A stretch of DNA of 46,264 nucleotides. Origin: an uncultured beta proteobacterium (GTDB taxonomy: Bacteria > Pseudomonadota > Gammaproteobacteria > Burkholderiales > Burkholderiaceae_C). Location: the NCBI GenBank assembly GCA_903909815.1, contig CAIVXG010000120.1, positions 1 through 46,264 on the forward strand, given 5' to 3'. Positions within the stretch are counted from its first letter, which is position 1. Each line of letters begins with the position of its first letter. This document shows, in pieces, positions 7,498 through 16,270 of this stretch. Both the position numbers and the translations under genes were made by a program. Below the pieces are notes generated by a model. That model was given only the letters and a program-made list of their open reading frames with translations. It searched no databases and had not been told where the DNA came from.

Positions 7498-7700
7498 TCA
7501 ACTTGGAACCGCCGCCAATGCGGTCCGCGACCAAAGCCGGGCCAACACAAGGTGCATTACGACAGCCAAGGCGCCATTGATCGCTAACGCGTAACGGATG
7601 CCGCGGCACCCACAGAAATCCGTCAGTGAAACCCACGACAAACTTCAGCAGGAACGCCGGCGCCAAGAGTGCAAACGAATCCAGACCGAGCAACAATGGT
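7498..7700 (-). pseudogene. Possible decayed small membrane protein gene downstream of the aldo/keto reductase
   Basis: Immediately after the reductase stop, one minus-strand frame reads SASPLLLGLDSFALLAPAF and then LLKFVVGFTDGFLW (membrane-like) before losing sense. A second frame then reads RGIRYALAINGALAVVMHL and on to LARLWSRTALAAVPS, ending at a TGA (7500-7498). Joined by a single frameshift near 7600, the two would make a two-helix membrane protein of about 70 residues. No family is recognised and no good start or ribosome site is seen, so this is tentative. It could also be chance open frames. Confidence 0.25.
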
Positions 7701-7707
7701 GAGGCAC

Positions 7708-8745
7708 TCAGACCTTCGCCGGCGCTTTGGCGCGACTCTGGCCCTGCCGAGCCAGCATCCAACCCGGGTATTCCGGTGGCATTGCGCTGACCTGATCCAG
7801 TGCTGCCAACTCATCGTCATTGAGTACAAGTTGCGTGGCACCCAGGTTATCCGTGAGCTGCTCTGGCGTCTTGGCGCCAACAATCACGGTGCTCACCTGT
7901 GGCTGGCTCAGCAGCCAGGCCAATGCCACCCGAGCCACAGACACCTGATGGCGCTGCGCGATCGGACGCATGGCGTCCACGACTCGGAATGCGCGCGCCT
8001 TGTCAACCACCGGAAAATCAAAGCTGGCGCGGCGAGTGCCCTCGGGTCCCTTTCCATCTGGGCTGAACTTCCCGCTGAGCAGTCCACCTGCCAGCGGGCT
8101 CCAAACCATGAGGCCAAGATTCTGGTCCTTCAGAAGCGGCAACACTTCACGTTCCAAGTCGCGACCCGCCACGGTGTAGTAGGCCTGTACGCTTTGAAAG
8201 CGTGCCCAATGGTTTTTCTCCGAAATTGCCAGGCTTTTCATAATCTGCCAGGCCGCCATGTTGCACAGCCCAACGTAGCGCACCTTGCCCGAGCGCACCA
8301 TGTCGTTCAGCGTGGATAGCACCTCCTCCAGCGGGGTAAGGGGGTCAAAACCATGCAGCTGATAGAGGTCGATGTGGTCGAGCTGCAGCCGCTTCAAGCT
8401 GGCGTCAAGCTCGTTCATCAGGTGGTATCGGGACTGTCCCCGGGCGTTCACCGCAGACTCGTTCATGTCGCCTGTGGCTTTGGTAGCCACGACCAACTCG
8501 TCGCGTGGAAGTCCGAGGCTCTTGATGGCGTTTCCGGTGAGCATTTCCGATTCGCCCTGGGAATACACATTGGCGGTATCGATGAAATTGACGCCAGCAT
8601 CAAACGCCTGCTTCACCAGCGCAGTTGCCGCGTCTTGACCCAGGCCCCCCATCACTTTCCAAAATCCCTGTCCCCCAAAGGTCATGGTTCCAAGGCAAAG
8701 TTCAGAAACGTATAGGCCGGTTTGGCCCAGCAGTCGATAGCGCAT
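7708..8745 (-). CDS. Aldo/keto reductase
   Basis: The ATG at 8745 has GGAGG 5 nt upstream; the frame continues to 9036 without family similarity. The 345-residue protein starts MRYRLLGQTGLYVSELCLGTM, the standard AKR beginning. The catalytic tetrad of an NAD(P)H-dependent (alpha/beta)8 oxidoreductase can be read: Asp and Tyr in DTANVYSQGESE, Lys in VVATKATG, His in LYQLHGFDP. The C-terminal cofactor site VSTVIVGAKTPEQL is also present. The substrate is unknown; sequence style fits the YajO/Tas-like AKR group. It is monocistronic. Confidence 0.92.
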   Translation of the reverse strand: MRYRLLGQTGLYVSELCLGTMTFGGQGFWKVMGGLGQDAATALVKQAFDAGVNFIDTANVYSQGESEMLTGNAIKSLGLPRDELVVATKATGDMNESAVNARGQSRYHLMNELDASLKRLQLDHIDLYQLHGFDPLTPLEEVLSTLNDMVRSGKVRYVGLCNMAAWQIMKSLAISEKNHWARFQSVQAYYTVAGRDLEREVLPLLKDQNLGLMVWSPLAGGLLSGKFSPDGKGPEGTRRASFDFPVVDKARAFRVVDAMRPIAQRHQVSVARVALAWLLSQPQVSTVIVGAKTPEQLTDNLGATQLVLNDDELAALDQVSAMPPEYPGWMLARQGQSRAKAPAKV

Positions 8746-9130
8746 GGCAACCTCCAAAAAATGTACAGATGAGGAGGCAAGACTACCAGCTTTGGCACTC
8801 TTCGCAGGACTTCGCATAGTGACTGCCCGAGCGCAGTCGCTACAATTAATGGCGCGCGATGGGCCGATACCAAATCTGGCGCTCGCGTCGGAAGTCCGCT
8901 CCGAATGGCTGGGGTTGACTGTGAATGCTTGCGGTTGAGCGCCCAGTAAATGCTTGATCATTTTGAAGGTTGCGTTTGCACGTGCTTTATCCGAACACAA
9001 AGATGACCCTTGAAAATCATTGTGTCGGTGGTTCAATTACGTACCAGGCCACCCGATTGCCATCCAGTGACGAGAAATCCGGCTTCTTGTCGGTAGCGGA
9101 CTTTTCCTTTTCATCCTATGGACCAAAGTC
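8746..9130. other. Divergent intergenic region between aldo/keto reductase and hflK-like genes
   Basis: No gene is supported over 385 bp. A CTTGAAA at 9008-9014 could be a -35 element for the hflK-like operon, but no convincing matching -10 is seen. A TACAAT at 8840-8845 also reads rightward. No repeats or hairpins stand out. Confidence 0.4.
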
Positions 9131-10198
9131 ATGACTGAGCCAACCCAGATGACGACAGCGGACAAGGCCGAGGAGGCGCCTTCCTTCGGCACGTGGACGC
9201 GCGAGGTGCTGCGTCGACTCGACCGCAATGCCCACATAGCCGGTCTTCACGGCCACGGCTTGATGCTGGTTTCCTTGATCTTGTTGTTCGTGTGGGGCGT
9301 GGGAGGCATATACAAGGTTCAACCCGACGAGCAGGGCGTGGTGTTGCGCTTTGGCAAGCGCGTGGACACCACCGAGGCGGGTCTGCATTACCACCTTCCA
9401 TTCCCGATAGAGACGGTGCTGCTGCCCAAGGTGTCGCTGGTGAACCAACTGCAGCTCGGCCACGGCGTGGCCATCAGCAGCACGGATGCGGCCGCCAATG
9501 CTACGGCGTCGCGCGACAAGCAGATGCTCACAGGCGACGAGAACATCGTCGAGGCCGATTGTGCGGTTTTCTGGCGCATCAAGGATGCGGGCCAGTTTCT
9601 GTTCAACGTGGAAAACCCGGAACAGGCCATCAAAATCGCCGCTGAAAGCGCCTTGCGCGAGGTCATCGGCCGCACACCGATTCAGGCCGCGCTGTCGGAC
9701 AAGCGGCAACAGATTGCCGACGAGACCAAGGCCTTGTTGCAGTTGCTGCTGGATCAGCAACGGGCGGGGGTGCTCATCACGCAGATCCAGTTGCAGCGCG
9801 TCGATCCGCCAGCCGCCGTGATCGATGCCTTCAACGACGTGCAACGCGCCCGCGCCGACCAGGAGCGGGCGCGCAACGAGGCCGAGGCCTACGCCAACGA
9901 CATCATCCCCAGGGCGCGCGGAGAGGCCTCGCACATCAGCCAGGATGCTGAAGCCTACAAGACGCAGGCGGTGAACCTGGCCGAAGGTGAGGCCAGGAGT
10001 TTCCTGGCGGTTTATCAGAGCTATGCGCAGGCCAGGGACGTCACCGGCTGGCGCATGTACATGGACAGCACGGACGAGGTTCTTAAGAAGGCCACCAAGG
10101 TCATCATCGACACCTCGGGCAAGGGCGTGAACGGCGTCGTGCCTTATATGCCGATTGCAGAGAAGGACAAGAGCGCAGCCAAGGAGGTGAAGCCATGA
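9131..10198 (+). CDS. HflK-like SPFH/band-7 membrane protein
   Basis: A 355-residue protein: cytoplasmic N-terminus, one membrane helix (~44-62, LMLVSLILLFVWGVGGIY), then an SPFH domain (VQPDEQGVVLRFGKRVDTTEAGLHYHLPFP) and a long helical region rich in Arg/Glu/Ala (VQRARADQERARNEAEAYAND). This is the layout of HflK, which with HflC forms a large membrane cage modulating the FtsH protease. The canonical hflK-hflC pair normally sits by hfq-hflX, whereas here the partners are hflC-like and terC-like genes, so this is probably a paralogous pair with a different client. It ends with an ATGA junction to a 21-codon ORF. Confidence 0.85.
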   Translation: MTEPTQMTTADKAEEAPSFGTWTREVLRRLDRNAHIAGLHGHGLMLVSLILLFVWGVGGIYKVQPDEQGVVLRFGKRVDTTEAGLHYHLPFPIETVLLPKVSLVNQLQLGHGVAISSTDAAANATASRDKQMLTGDENIVEADCAVFWRIKDAGQFLFNVENPEQAIKIAAESALREVIGRTPIQAALSDKRQQIADETKALLQLLLDQQRAGVLITQIQLQRVDPPAAVIDAFNDVQRARADQERARNEAEAYANDIIPRARGEASHISQDAEAYKTQAVNLAEGEARSFLAVYQSYAQARDVTGWRMYMDSTDEVLKKATKVIIDTSGKGVNGVVPYMPIAEKDKSAAKEVKP

Positions 10199-10260
10199 GC
10201 CGCCATGCCGCTCCCAAGGCTCATGGCGCCGCAGCTCGCAGCAGGGAGGTTTCCCAATGA
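10195..10260 (+). CDS. Possible 21-residue coupling ORF between the hflK-like and hflC-like genes
   Basis: The ATG at 10195 overlaps the hflK stop (ATGA) and has a consensus AAGGAGG seven bases upstream. It encodes 21 residues beginning MSRHAAPKAHGAARS and stops in a TGA (10258-10260) that overlaps the hflC-like ATG (10257). Both junctions therefore allow termination-reinitiation. The peptide has no recognisable feature and may serve only to couple translation; it could also be a remnant of a longer N-terminus. Confidence 0.4.
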   Translation: MSRHAAPKAHGAAARSREVSQ

Positions 10261-11138
10261 CAAGCAAGCTCCGTATCGCAACCTCGTTTCTTATCGTCGC
10301 GCTGTTGTGGGCCTTGGGCTCATCCCTGTATACCGTGGGCGAGATGCAGCAAGCCCTGGTGGTGCGCCTGGGGGCACCGGTCGATCTGGTCAAGAGTCCG
10401 GGCCTTAGCCTGAAACTGCCCTTGATCGACAATGTATTTTTCTATGACACGCGCTTGCTCACACTTGCGCCTCCGTCGGAGCAGGTGATTCTGGGGGATC
10501 AAAAGCGGCTTGAAGTCGAAACCTATGCCCGCTATCGCATCACCGACCCGCTGCTGTTTTACAAGTCGGTTCGGACCGTGGATCAGGCCAATGCCCAGCT
10601 GACGCAGTTGCTGAGCTCGTCGCTGCGACGCGAGTTGGGGCAGGTGATGCTCAAGGCGCTGCTCTCTGACCAGCGTCCCGCGATCGTGCAACGCATCCAA
10701 AGCGAAGTGATGGAGAAGGCCAAGCCCCTGGGGCTTGAAGTGGCCGAGGTGCGCTTTCACCGTGCCGACTTGCCGTTTGAAACCAGTCAAGCGATCTACG
10801 ACCGGATGAAGTCCGAGCGCCAGCGCGAGGCAAAGGAACTGCGCGCCCAAGGCTTCGAGTGGGCACAGCAGATCCAAGCCAAGGCCGAGCGCGAACGCGC
10901 GGTGCTGATTTCGGATGCACAGCGACAAAGCAAGATCACGCACGGCGAGGCCGACGCCAAAGCGAATCAGATCTTCGCCCAGGCATTTGGCCGCGATCCG
11001 CAGTTTTACAAGTTCTATCGCACGCTGCAAACCTACCGCCAGGCCCTGGCGGACGCTGCGCCCACGTTGGTCCTGTCGCCGGATACGGCGTTCTTGAAGG
11101 ATTTCAAGCTGGGTCCGGGCGCCGCTGGCAGGCCCTGA
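10257..11138 (+). CDS. HflC-like SPFH/band-7 membrane protein
   Basis: The 293-residue product starts MTSKLRIATSFLIVALLWALG, a short cytoplasmic tail and membrane anchor, followed by the SPFH domain (VGEMQQALVVRLGAPVDLVKSPGLSLKLP) and the RMKSERQREAKELRAQG... helix typical of HflC, ending in a YRTLQTYRQAL segment. GGGAGG lies 8 nt before the ATG. The family partners HflK in an FtsH-associated cage. Spacing of 58 bp after the hflK-like gene and 26 bp before the TerC-like gene indicates one operon. Confidence 0.87.
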   Translation: MTSKLRIATSFLIVALLWALGSSLYTVGEMQQALVVRLGAPVDLVKSPGLSLKLPLIDNVFFYDTRLLTLAPPSEQVILGDQKRLEVETYARYRITDPLLFYKSVRTVDQANAQLTQLLSSSLRRELGQVMLKALLSDQRPAIVQRIQSEVMEKAKPLGLEVAEVRFHRADLPFETSQAIYDRMKSERQREAKELRAQGFEWAQQIQAKAERERAVLISDAQRQSKITHGEADAKANQIFAQAFGRDPQFYKFYRTLQTYRQALADAAPTLVLSPDTAFLKDFKLGPGAAGRP

Positions 11139-11164
11139 TACTGCCGGCCTGAGCGAACAATACG

Positions 11165-12427
11165 ATGGGTCTCGACGCCATTTGGCACAGCTTGAGCATG
11201 ACACTGCAGGTGTCATTCGTGGATCTGCTTTTGAGCGGTGACAACGCCATCGTCATCGCCTTGGCCTGTCGCGGTTTGCCTGCGGCGCAAATGCGTCAGG
11301 CGATTCTGATCGGGACCGCTGCCGGCATTGGCCTACGCGTTCTCTTCACTGGCATGGTGACGCTGTTGCTCAGCCTTGCCGGCCTGAAACTGGTGGGCAT
11401 GGCGGCCTTGATTGTCATTGCCATCAAGTTGCTGGTCGATGAAGCCGAAGCCGACTCAAGCAGTGCGGACGCTGACCCGGCGCAGGCCGACGTGAACTTG
11501 TGGCCTGTGGTGAGCGTGATCGTGACCGCCGATCTGGTCATGAGCGTGGACAACGTGGTGGCATTGGCCGCCGTGACGCAAAATAGCCTGTTCTATTTAC
11601 TGCTGGGCTTGGCCCTGAGCGTGCCCCTGCTGATGTACGGCAGCCTGTTCGTCACGCGCTTGCTCCAGCGTTATCCGCTGCTGATCCCCGCAGGCGGCAC
11701 ACTGCTGGGCTGGGTGGCTGGCGATATCGGCAGTTCAGATCCCTTGATCGCCGAATGGGTCACGACCCAGGCACCTGCGTTGACCCTGGCCATGCCACTG
11801 GCCGGAGCCATTTTCGTGCTGCTGGAGAGCCGGATCATCCAGAAGAATTTGAAACTTCTTGCTCCAGTTGCGCCCCGCATCGCGGCGCCGGCCAGGAGCC
11901 TGCCGCCAACGTTGAGCACCGAAAGCGGCGCTGCATTGACAAGCTCGATGGTGCTCCATGCCGCGCCACCGAGCGCCGATGCAGCGGCGTTGGCGGGCGC
12001 ACACAAAAACCCATCCAAGCCCACCCTCAGCAAAGCCTTTCTTCCCTATCTGCTCGTCGCCTTCGTGGCCACTGCGGTGCTGAGCGTGATTGCTTCAATC
12101 GTTTACAAGGGTTTTATGAATGACGGCTTGATGCCCAAGCCCAGCAGCCTGATTCGCTACGAATGTCCGGGCTCTGCCGGCACGTATTCCTTCTATTTCC
12201 GGCATGGACTGGAACGCGTGCAGATACGCTCCAGCGCGGGGACGCTGGACGGCAAACTGCACGACGGAAAGATCGACTGGGCCAGCTACGCAGGTGGAAC
12301 GGCCCTGCTCGGGTTTTCGCCGCCGACGGAAGTCAGCTACGACGATGCCAAATCGATCCGGGTCAACGGCGGCAGCGCATTGCAGGTGGACTGCGCCATC
12401 ACGGAACAGCCTGCGGCCCGGCGTTGA
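11165..12427 (+). CDS. TerC/YjbE-type membrane protein with an extra C-terminal domain
   Basis: Residues 1-230 form a TerC-family channel/exporter of the YjbE type, with the paired acidic motifs GDNAIVIA (25-32) and SVDNVVALA (127-135) inside helices; relatives export Mn2+ or act in metal resistance. A flexible Ala/Pro/Ser linker (~231-288) follows, then an extra membrane helix (~293-313) and an ~85-residue terminal domain (328-412) with two cysteines (Cys334, Cys410) bracketing beta-rich sequence (YECPGSAGTYSFYF ... LQVDC). That tail recalls the disulfide-bracketed MliC lysozyme-inhibitor fold, but the match is weak. Typical YjbE proteins end near residue 230, so this is a fusion. It is the last gene of the HflKC-like operon and converges on uppP 8 bp away. 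Confidence 0.85.
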   Translation: MGLDAIWHSLSMTLQVSFVDLLLSGDNAIVIALACRGLPAAQMRQAILIGTAAGIGLRVLFTGMVTLLLSLAGLKLVGMAALIVIAIKLLVDEAEADSSSADADPAQADVNLWPVVSVIVTADLVMSVDNVVALAAVTQNSLFYLLLGLALSVPLLMYGSLFVTRLLQRYPLLIPAGGTLLGWVAGDIGSSDPLIAEWVTTQAPALTLAMPLAGAIFVLLESRIIQKNLKLLAPVAPRIAAPARSLPPTLSTESGAALTSSMVLHAAPPSADAAALAGAHKNPSKPTLSKAFLPYLLVAFVATAVLSVIASIVYKGFMNDGLMPKPSSLIRYECPGSAGTYSFYFRHGLERVQIRSSAGTLDGKLHDGKIDWASYAGGTALLGFSPPTEVSYDDAKSIRVNGGSALQVDCAITEQPAARR

Positions 12428-12435
12428 CTCTCACA

Positions 12436-13308
12436 TTAACTCAGCCAGCCGACATTCACGGCCACGACCAGGTAGATGCCCAGCGCTGCGCGGTAGGCGA
12501 CGAAGGGCCAGGTGGAAAAGCGCTCCAGAAATTTCATCAATCCCCAGATCGCAGCGAAGGCCGACACGCTGGCAATCACCAGGCCAAACAGCAAATGCGC
12601 CCATGCGTCGCCTGATATATGGGCTTGAGACAGCACCCACAATTCCTTCAAACCCGCCAGGGCAATCGCGGGTAATCCCAGCAGAAAAGAAAAGCGTGCC
12701 GCTTCCTCGCGCTTGAAATTCAGGAAAAGGGCGCCGGTCAAGGTGGAGCCCGAACGCGAGACGCCCGGAATCAGCGCGCCAACTTGGGCCAGTCCGACGA
12801 TCAGGGCATCGCGCAAACGCATGTCGCGCACGCTACGCTTATGGCTGCAGGTGAGTTCGGAGATGCCCATCAGGATGGCCATGCCAATGCAGGCGTAGCC
12901 AATCACCAGCAAGCCGCGCAGAGGCGAGTTGCAGGCGTTCAGCACTGACGACAGAGCCAGTCCTGCAATGCCGATGGGCACGGTCGCCAGGACGATGCCG
13001 ACCGCCAGGCGAAAGGATGGATGCTGAAAATTGCGACTGCCTATGGCTGCAGCACTGCCATGCAACACGCCGCGAATTTCCTGCCAGAAGTAGCTCATCA
13101 CGGCCGCCAGCGCCGCGAGTTGCATCGCTGCCGAAAATGCCGACCCCGGATCGGTCCAGCCCAGCACGGCCGGCACGACGCGCATGTGGGCCGTGGATGA
13201 GATCGGCAGCAGCTCAGTCACGCCCTGCACCACCCCTAGAATGCCGATCTGCAGGTAGTCCAGTGAGGCGAATCCAATATCCAGGCCGCGCGTACATGAT
13301 GCTGTCAT
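12436..13308 (-). CDS. uppP: Undecaprenyl-diphosphatase (UppP/BacA family)
   Basis: The enzyme removes a phosphate from undecaprenyl diphosphate at the membrane, recycling the lipid carrier for peptidoglycan synthesis. The start at 13308 (MTASCTRGLDIG...) is preferred over the long Arg-rich extension to 13419, giving 290 residues, near the family norm of ~270. The two signature loops are present: GVVQGVTELLPISSTAHM with the catalytic Glu and ISSTAH, and PGVSRSGST. Several hydrophobic helices span the rest. The upstream region is shared with the divergent MNIO operon. Confidence 0.93.
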   Translation of the reverse strand: MTASCTRGLDIGFASLDYLQIGILGVVQGVTELLPISSTAHMRVVPAVLGWTDPGSAFSAAMQLAALAAVMSYFWQEIRGVLHGSAAAIGSRNFQHPSFRLAVGIVLATVPIGIAGLALSSVLNACNSPLRGLLVIGYACIGMAILMGISELTCSHKRSVRDMRLRDALIVGLAQVGALIPGVSRSGSTLTGALFLNFKREEAARFSFLLGLPAIALAGLKELWVLSQAHISGDAWAHLLFGLVIASVSAFAAIWGLMKFLERFSTWPFVAYRAALGIYLVVAVNVGWLS

Positions 13309-13441
13309 GGCTTTGTCGATTCCGGTCGTAGGCCGACCAACAGTTGAAAGGCGGAAGTTTAGCTTGCCATTGGGTGTTCGAACCCGACCCCGGTATGGCG
13401 TAGGCTGGCAACGAGGCATGAATGTGAATGATCAGTCAGAC

Positions 13442-13471
13442 TGTAAGAACGGGACGCCCCCGCGCGTCTAA
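13442..13471 (+). promoter_or_regulatory. ECF-sigma-like promoter of the MNIO operon
   Basis: TGTAAG (13442-13447) and CGTCTAA (13465-13471) are separated by 17 nt. The layout matches the GTAA / CGTC pattern of many extracytoplasmic-function sigma promoters and not sigma70. It lies ~75 bp before the MNIO start codon. Bufferin-type MNIO operons in other Proteobacteria are commonly under ECF sigma control. No ECF sigma gene is in the window. Confidence 0.5.
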
Positions 13472-13545
13472 CATTGGCCCAACGCGGGCGGAAATATTTT
13501 CATACCACCGTTCCCATTTTTACAGCCCCCTTTTTGGAGCCCGAC

Positions 13546-14454
13546 ATGCAGTCAGCAAAAGCCACCTCCACGTTGTCCTTGGGAGGACTGCCTGCGCGTG
13601 GCGGCGTAGGCTTGAAACCCCAGCACTTCCAGGATATTTTGGCTGCCGAACAGGTGCTGGGCTTCTTCGAGATTCACGCCGAAAACTACATGGTCGACGG
13701 TGGGCCTTTTCATCACTACCTAAGCCAAATTCGCGAACGCTACCCGCTGTCGATTCACGGCGTGGGCTTGTCCATAGGCGGAGAAACGCCGCTTGACCTG
13801 GCGCACCTGAATCGTTTAGCGGCGCTGCTCGAGCGCTACCAGCCGCAGTCGTTTTCGGAGCATCTGGCCTGGGCGAGTCACGGAGATGTGTTTTTGAACG
13901 ACCTGCTGCCCGCGCCCTTCAACGCTAAGACGCTGCATCGAGTGTGCGATCACGTCGACCAGGTGCAGTCCCACCTGCGCTGTCGCATGCTGCTGGAAAA
14001 TCCCGCCACCTACCTTGAGTTCAGCGCGAGCAATATGGCGGAAACCGACTTCATGGCCGAGGTGTTGCGCCGCACCGGCTGCGGCCTGCTGCTGGATGTG
14101 AACAACGTCTACGTTTCCTGCACCAATCACCACCGCGAACCCTACGCGTATTTGGACGCCTGCCTGGCTGCGGTGCCGGCATCTTCCATCGGCGAAATCC
14201 ATCTGGCCGGGTTTTCCAGCGACAGCGACGCGGCCGGAGCGCCCTTGCTGATCGATAGCCACGGTGCACCGGTCGCACACGCCGTGTGGGACCTTTACGC
14301 CTATACGATCGCACGCACCGGCCCCCTGCCCACTCTGATCGAACGTGACAACGATGTACCCGCATTCTCCGTACTTATGGCTGAGGCGCACCAGGCTGAG
14401 GCGGTCATGCGAACGTTCACACCCCTCGAATCAACGCAGCGGGCAGCGTCATGA
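13546..14454 (+). CDS. MNIO family (DUF692/UPF0276) multinuclear iron oxidase, BufB-like
   Basis: The ATG at 13546 has GGAG 6 nt upstream. The 302-residue TIM-barrel protein carries the DUF692 metal-site motifs in order: [10 protein letters not shown] (41-49), SIHGVGLS with His71, [41 protein letters not shown] and LIERDNDVP. Members (MbnB, BufB, TglH) modify cysteines in short precursor peptides to make copper-binding or other natural products, normally together with a partner protein. It overlaps the DUF2063 partner by ATGA. No precursor peptide gene is found on either side, so the substrate must be encoded elsewhere or be unusual. Confidence 0.9.
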   Translation: MQSAKATSTLSLGGLPARGGVGLKPQHFQDILAAEQVLGFFEIHAENYMVDGGPFHHYLSQIRERYPLSIHGVGLSIGGETPLDLAHLNRLAALLERYQPQSFSEHLAWASHGDVFLNDLLPAPFNAKTLHRVCDHVDQVQSHLRCRMLLENPATYLEFSASNMAETDFMAEVLRRTGCGLLLDVNNVYVSCTNHHREPYAYLDACLAAVPASSIGEIHLAGFSSDSDAAGAPLLIDSHGAPVAHAVWDLYAYTIARTGPLPTLIERDNDVPAFSVLMAEAHQAEAVMRTFTPLESTQRAAS

Positions 14455-15206
14455 GCACGCAGCAGGAATTCTTTGACGCGCTGTTGGACCCCGAGCGCCC
14501 CTGTCCTGGGGGGCTGGTGACTTGGAACCAGTCCGATCCGGAGCGCCGTTTCGCGGTTTACCGCAACAACGTGATGGTGTCGCTGATGGACGCGCTGGCC
14601 GATGCCTTTCCGGTGGTTCAGGAACTCGTGGGCGAAGAATTCTTCAGAGCCATGGCCAAGCGTTTTGTGCTGACCCATCCGCCGCGCTCACGCATTCTGG
14701 CCTATTACGGCCGGGAGTTTCCCTCCTTCGTCGACGCTTTTCCTGCGGCCGCGTCCGTGCCCTATCTGGGCGACGTTGCACGCTTGGAAATGTTGCGCAT
14801 CTTGGCTTATCACGCGGCCGATGCGAAGGTGATTTCGCCAAGCGAAGTCGCCGCCGCACTGGCAGATGAGGCGGGGCTGAGCGAACTGCGTTTGCAGTTG
14901 CACCCATCGCTGGCCGTGCTGCGCTCCCGGCATGCTGTGGTTTCCTTGTGGGGCGCGCATCAAGGCCTGTTCGATATCGCCACCGTGGACCCGACGCAGG
15001 CGCAAACTGCGCTGGTCGTGCGTACCGGTTTGGACGTGAATGTGGTCGGCATCGACATCGCCACGGGCACCTTCTTTGAGCAATTGTTGCGGGGCTTCAA
15101 TCTGGCTCAAGCCGCGGCCAGCGCGTCAGACATCCCATCGTTCGACCTGGCGGGCAGCCTGGGCACGCTGTTGCGCTGGCAAGGTATCAGCACCATGGGC
15201 GCCTAG
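14451..15206 (+). CDS. DUF2063 (BufC-like) partner protein of the MNIO enzyme
   Basis: A 251-residue protein with the DUF2063 N-terminal pattern: [55 protein letters not shown] and YLGDVARLE. In MNIO systems this partner recruits the precursor peptide to the oxidase. The ATG overlaps the stop of the upstream gene, so the two are translationally coupled. A hundred bases of non-coding sequence separate it from the LysR gene. No signal peptide or membrane helix. Confidence 0.88.
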   Translation: MSTQQEFFDALLDPERPCPGGLVTWNQSDPERRFAVYRNNVMVSLMDALADAFPVVQELVGEEFFRAMAKRFVLTHPPRSRILAYYGREFPSFVDAFPAAASVPYLGDVARLEMLRILAYHAADAKVISPSEVAAALADEAGLSELRLQLHPSLAVLRSRHAVVSLWGAHQGLFDIATVDPTQAQTALVVRTGLDVNVVGIDIATGTFFEQLLRGFNLAQAAASASDIPSFDLAGSLGTLLRWQGISTMGA

Positions 15207-15316
15207 TCGCTGCTGCGCTTTTGCAGGCGACCTCGAAGCCACCGAGAAAATGGGTACGTTATCATTCTCGCTCGTCATTTCCGAGTGGGGATGAACGCGA
15301 TCAAAGCGACAAACCC

Positions 15317-16249
15317 ATGGAAACCAAGTGGCTTGAGGATTTCGTCAGCCTGGCCGAGACCCATAGTTTCAGCCGGTCAGCGCAACTGCGCCACGTGACG
15401 CAGCCAGCGTTCTCACGCCGCATCCAGTCGCTGGAGGCATGGGCCGGGACCGATCTGGTGGATCGGAGTTCTTACCCCACGCGGTTGACTCCAGCCGGCG
15501 CCACGCTCTACACCCAATCATTGGAGATGTTGCAGGCGCTGCAAAGCACCCGGGCCATGCTGCGCGGCTACCATGCGGTGGGCCACGATGTGATCGAGTT
15601 TGCCGTTCCCCACACCTTGGCGTTCACCTTCTTTCCGGCCTGGTTGTCGGGACTGAGTAACCAGTTCGGACCTATCAAGAGCCGATTGATTGCCATGAAC
15701 GTGCACGATGCCGTACTACGTCTGGTCGAAGGCAGTTGCGACCTTTTGCTCTCCTATCACCACGCGTCCCAGCCTTTTCAACTGGACGCTGATCGCTACG
15801 AAATGCTGACCTTGGGGCAGGAAGTACTGGCGCCTTACGTTCGACCCGATGCCACGGGGGCACCGCTGTTCCAGTTGCCGGGCAAGCCGGGACAACTCCT
15901 GCCCTATCTGGGCTATGCGCCCGGAGCCTATCTGGGGCGCATGGTGGATTTGATTCTCAAGCAAAGTGCGATACCGATTCATCTGGATCGGGTGTACGAG
16001 ACCGATATGGCCGAAGGTCTCAAGGCCATGGCGCTGGAAGGCCACGGTCTGGCCTTTTTGCCCTACAGCGCCGTGCGCAAAGAATTGCGGAGCAGGAAGC
16101 TGGTCAGCGCGACGCCCAAGGGGCTCGACGGGCTGGACACCACACTCGATATACGCGTCTACCGCGAACGCCCGCAAGCGAGCCAGGAGCCCAAAGGGAC
16201 GGCACAGGCACTGTGGAAATACTTATCTCGGGCCCGACCCCATGAATGA
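15317..16249 (+). CDS. LysR-family transcriptional regulator
   Basis: The 310-residue start at 15317 gives the canonical N-terminal winged HTH (METKWLEDFVSLAETHSFSR ... VTQPAFSRRIQSLEAWAGTDLVDRS). A periplasmic-binding-protein-like effector domain (~90-300) follows. Upstream codons of the open frame lack similarity. Subtype resembles HypT/YjiE-like regulators, which have the same WLEDF start, but this is only a family-level impression. It precedes a solute-binding protein gene by 21 bp on the same strand and may regulate it. Confidence 0.9.
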   Translation: METKWLEDFVSLAETHSFSRSAQLRHVTQPAFSRRIQSLEAWAGTDLVDRSSYPTRLTPAGATLYTQSLEMLQALQSTRAMLRGYHAVGHDVIEFAVPHTLAFTFFPAWLSGLSNQFGPIKSRLIAMNVHDAVLRLVEGSCDLLLSYHHASQPFQLDADRYEMLTLGQEVLAPYVRPDATGAPLFQLPGKPGQLLPYLGYAPGAYLGRMVDLILKQSAIPIHLDRVYETDMAEGLKAMALEGHGLAFLPYSAVRKELRSRKLVSATPKGLDGLDTTLDIRVYRERPQASQEPKGTAQALWKYLSRARPHE

Positions 16250-16270
16250 CAGCGCGATAGGAGCACCAGC

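Noticed and set aside
9131-10432. Long minus-strand ORFs opposite the hflK/hflC-like genes
   Set aside because: They are antisense shadows of GC-rich codons; their products are His/Arg/Leu-rich with no family pattern, while the + strand frames match SPFH proteins over their full length.
11139-11164. A yybP-ykoY manganese riboswitch before the TerC-like gene
   Set aside because: Only 26 bp separate the genes, too short for the riboswitch.
13428-13545. A BufA-like precursor hidden in the leader of the MNIO gene
   Set aside because: The only open frame there runs out of phase through the MNIO gene, lacks a signal peptide, and most of the space lies upstream of the putative promoter.
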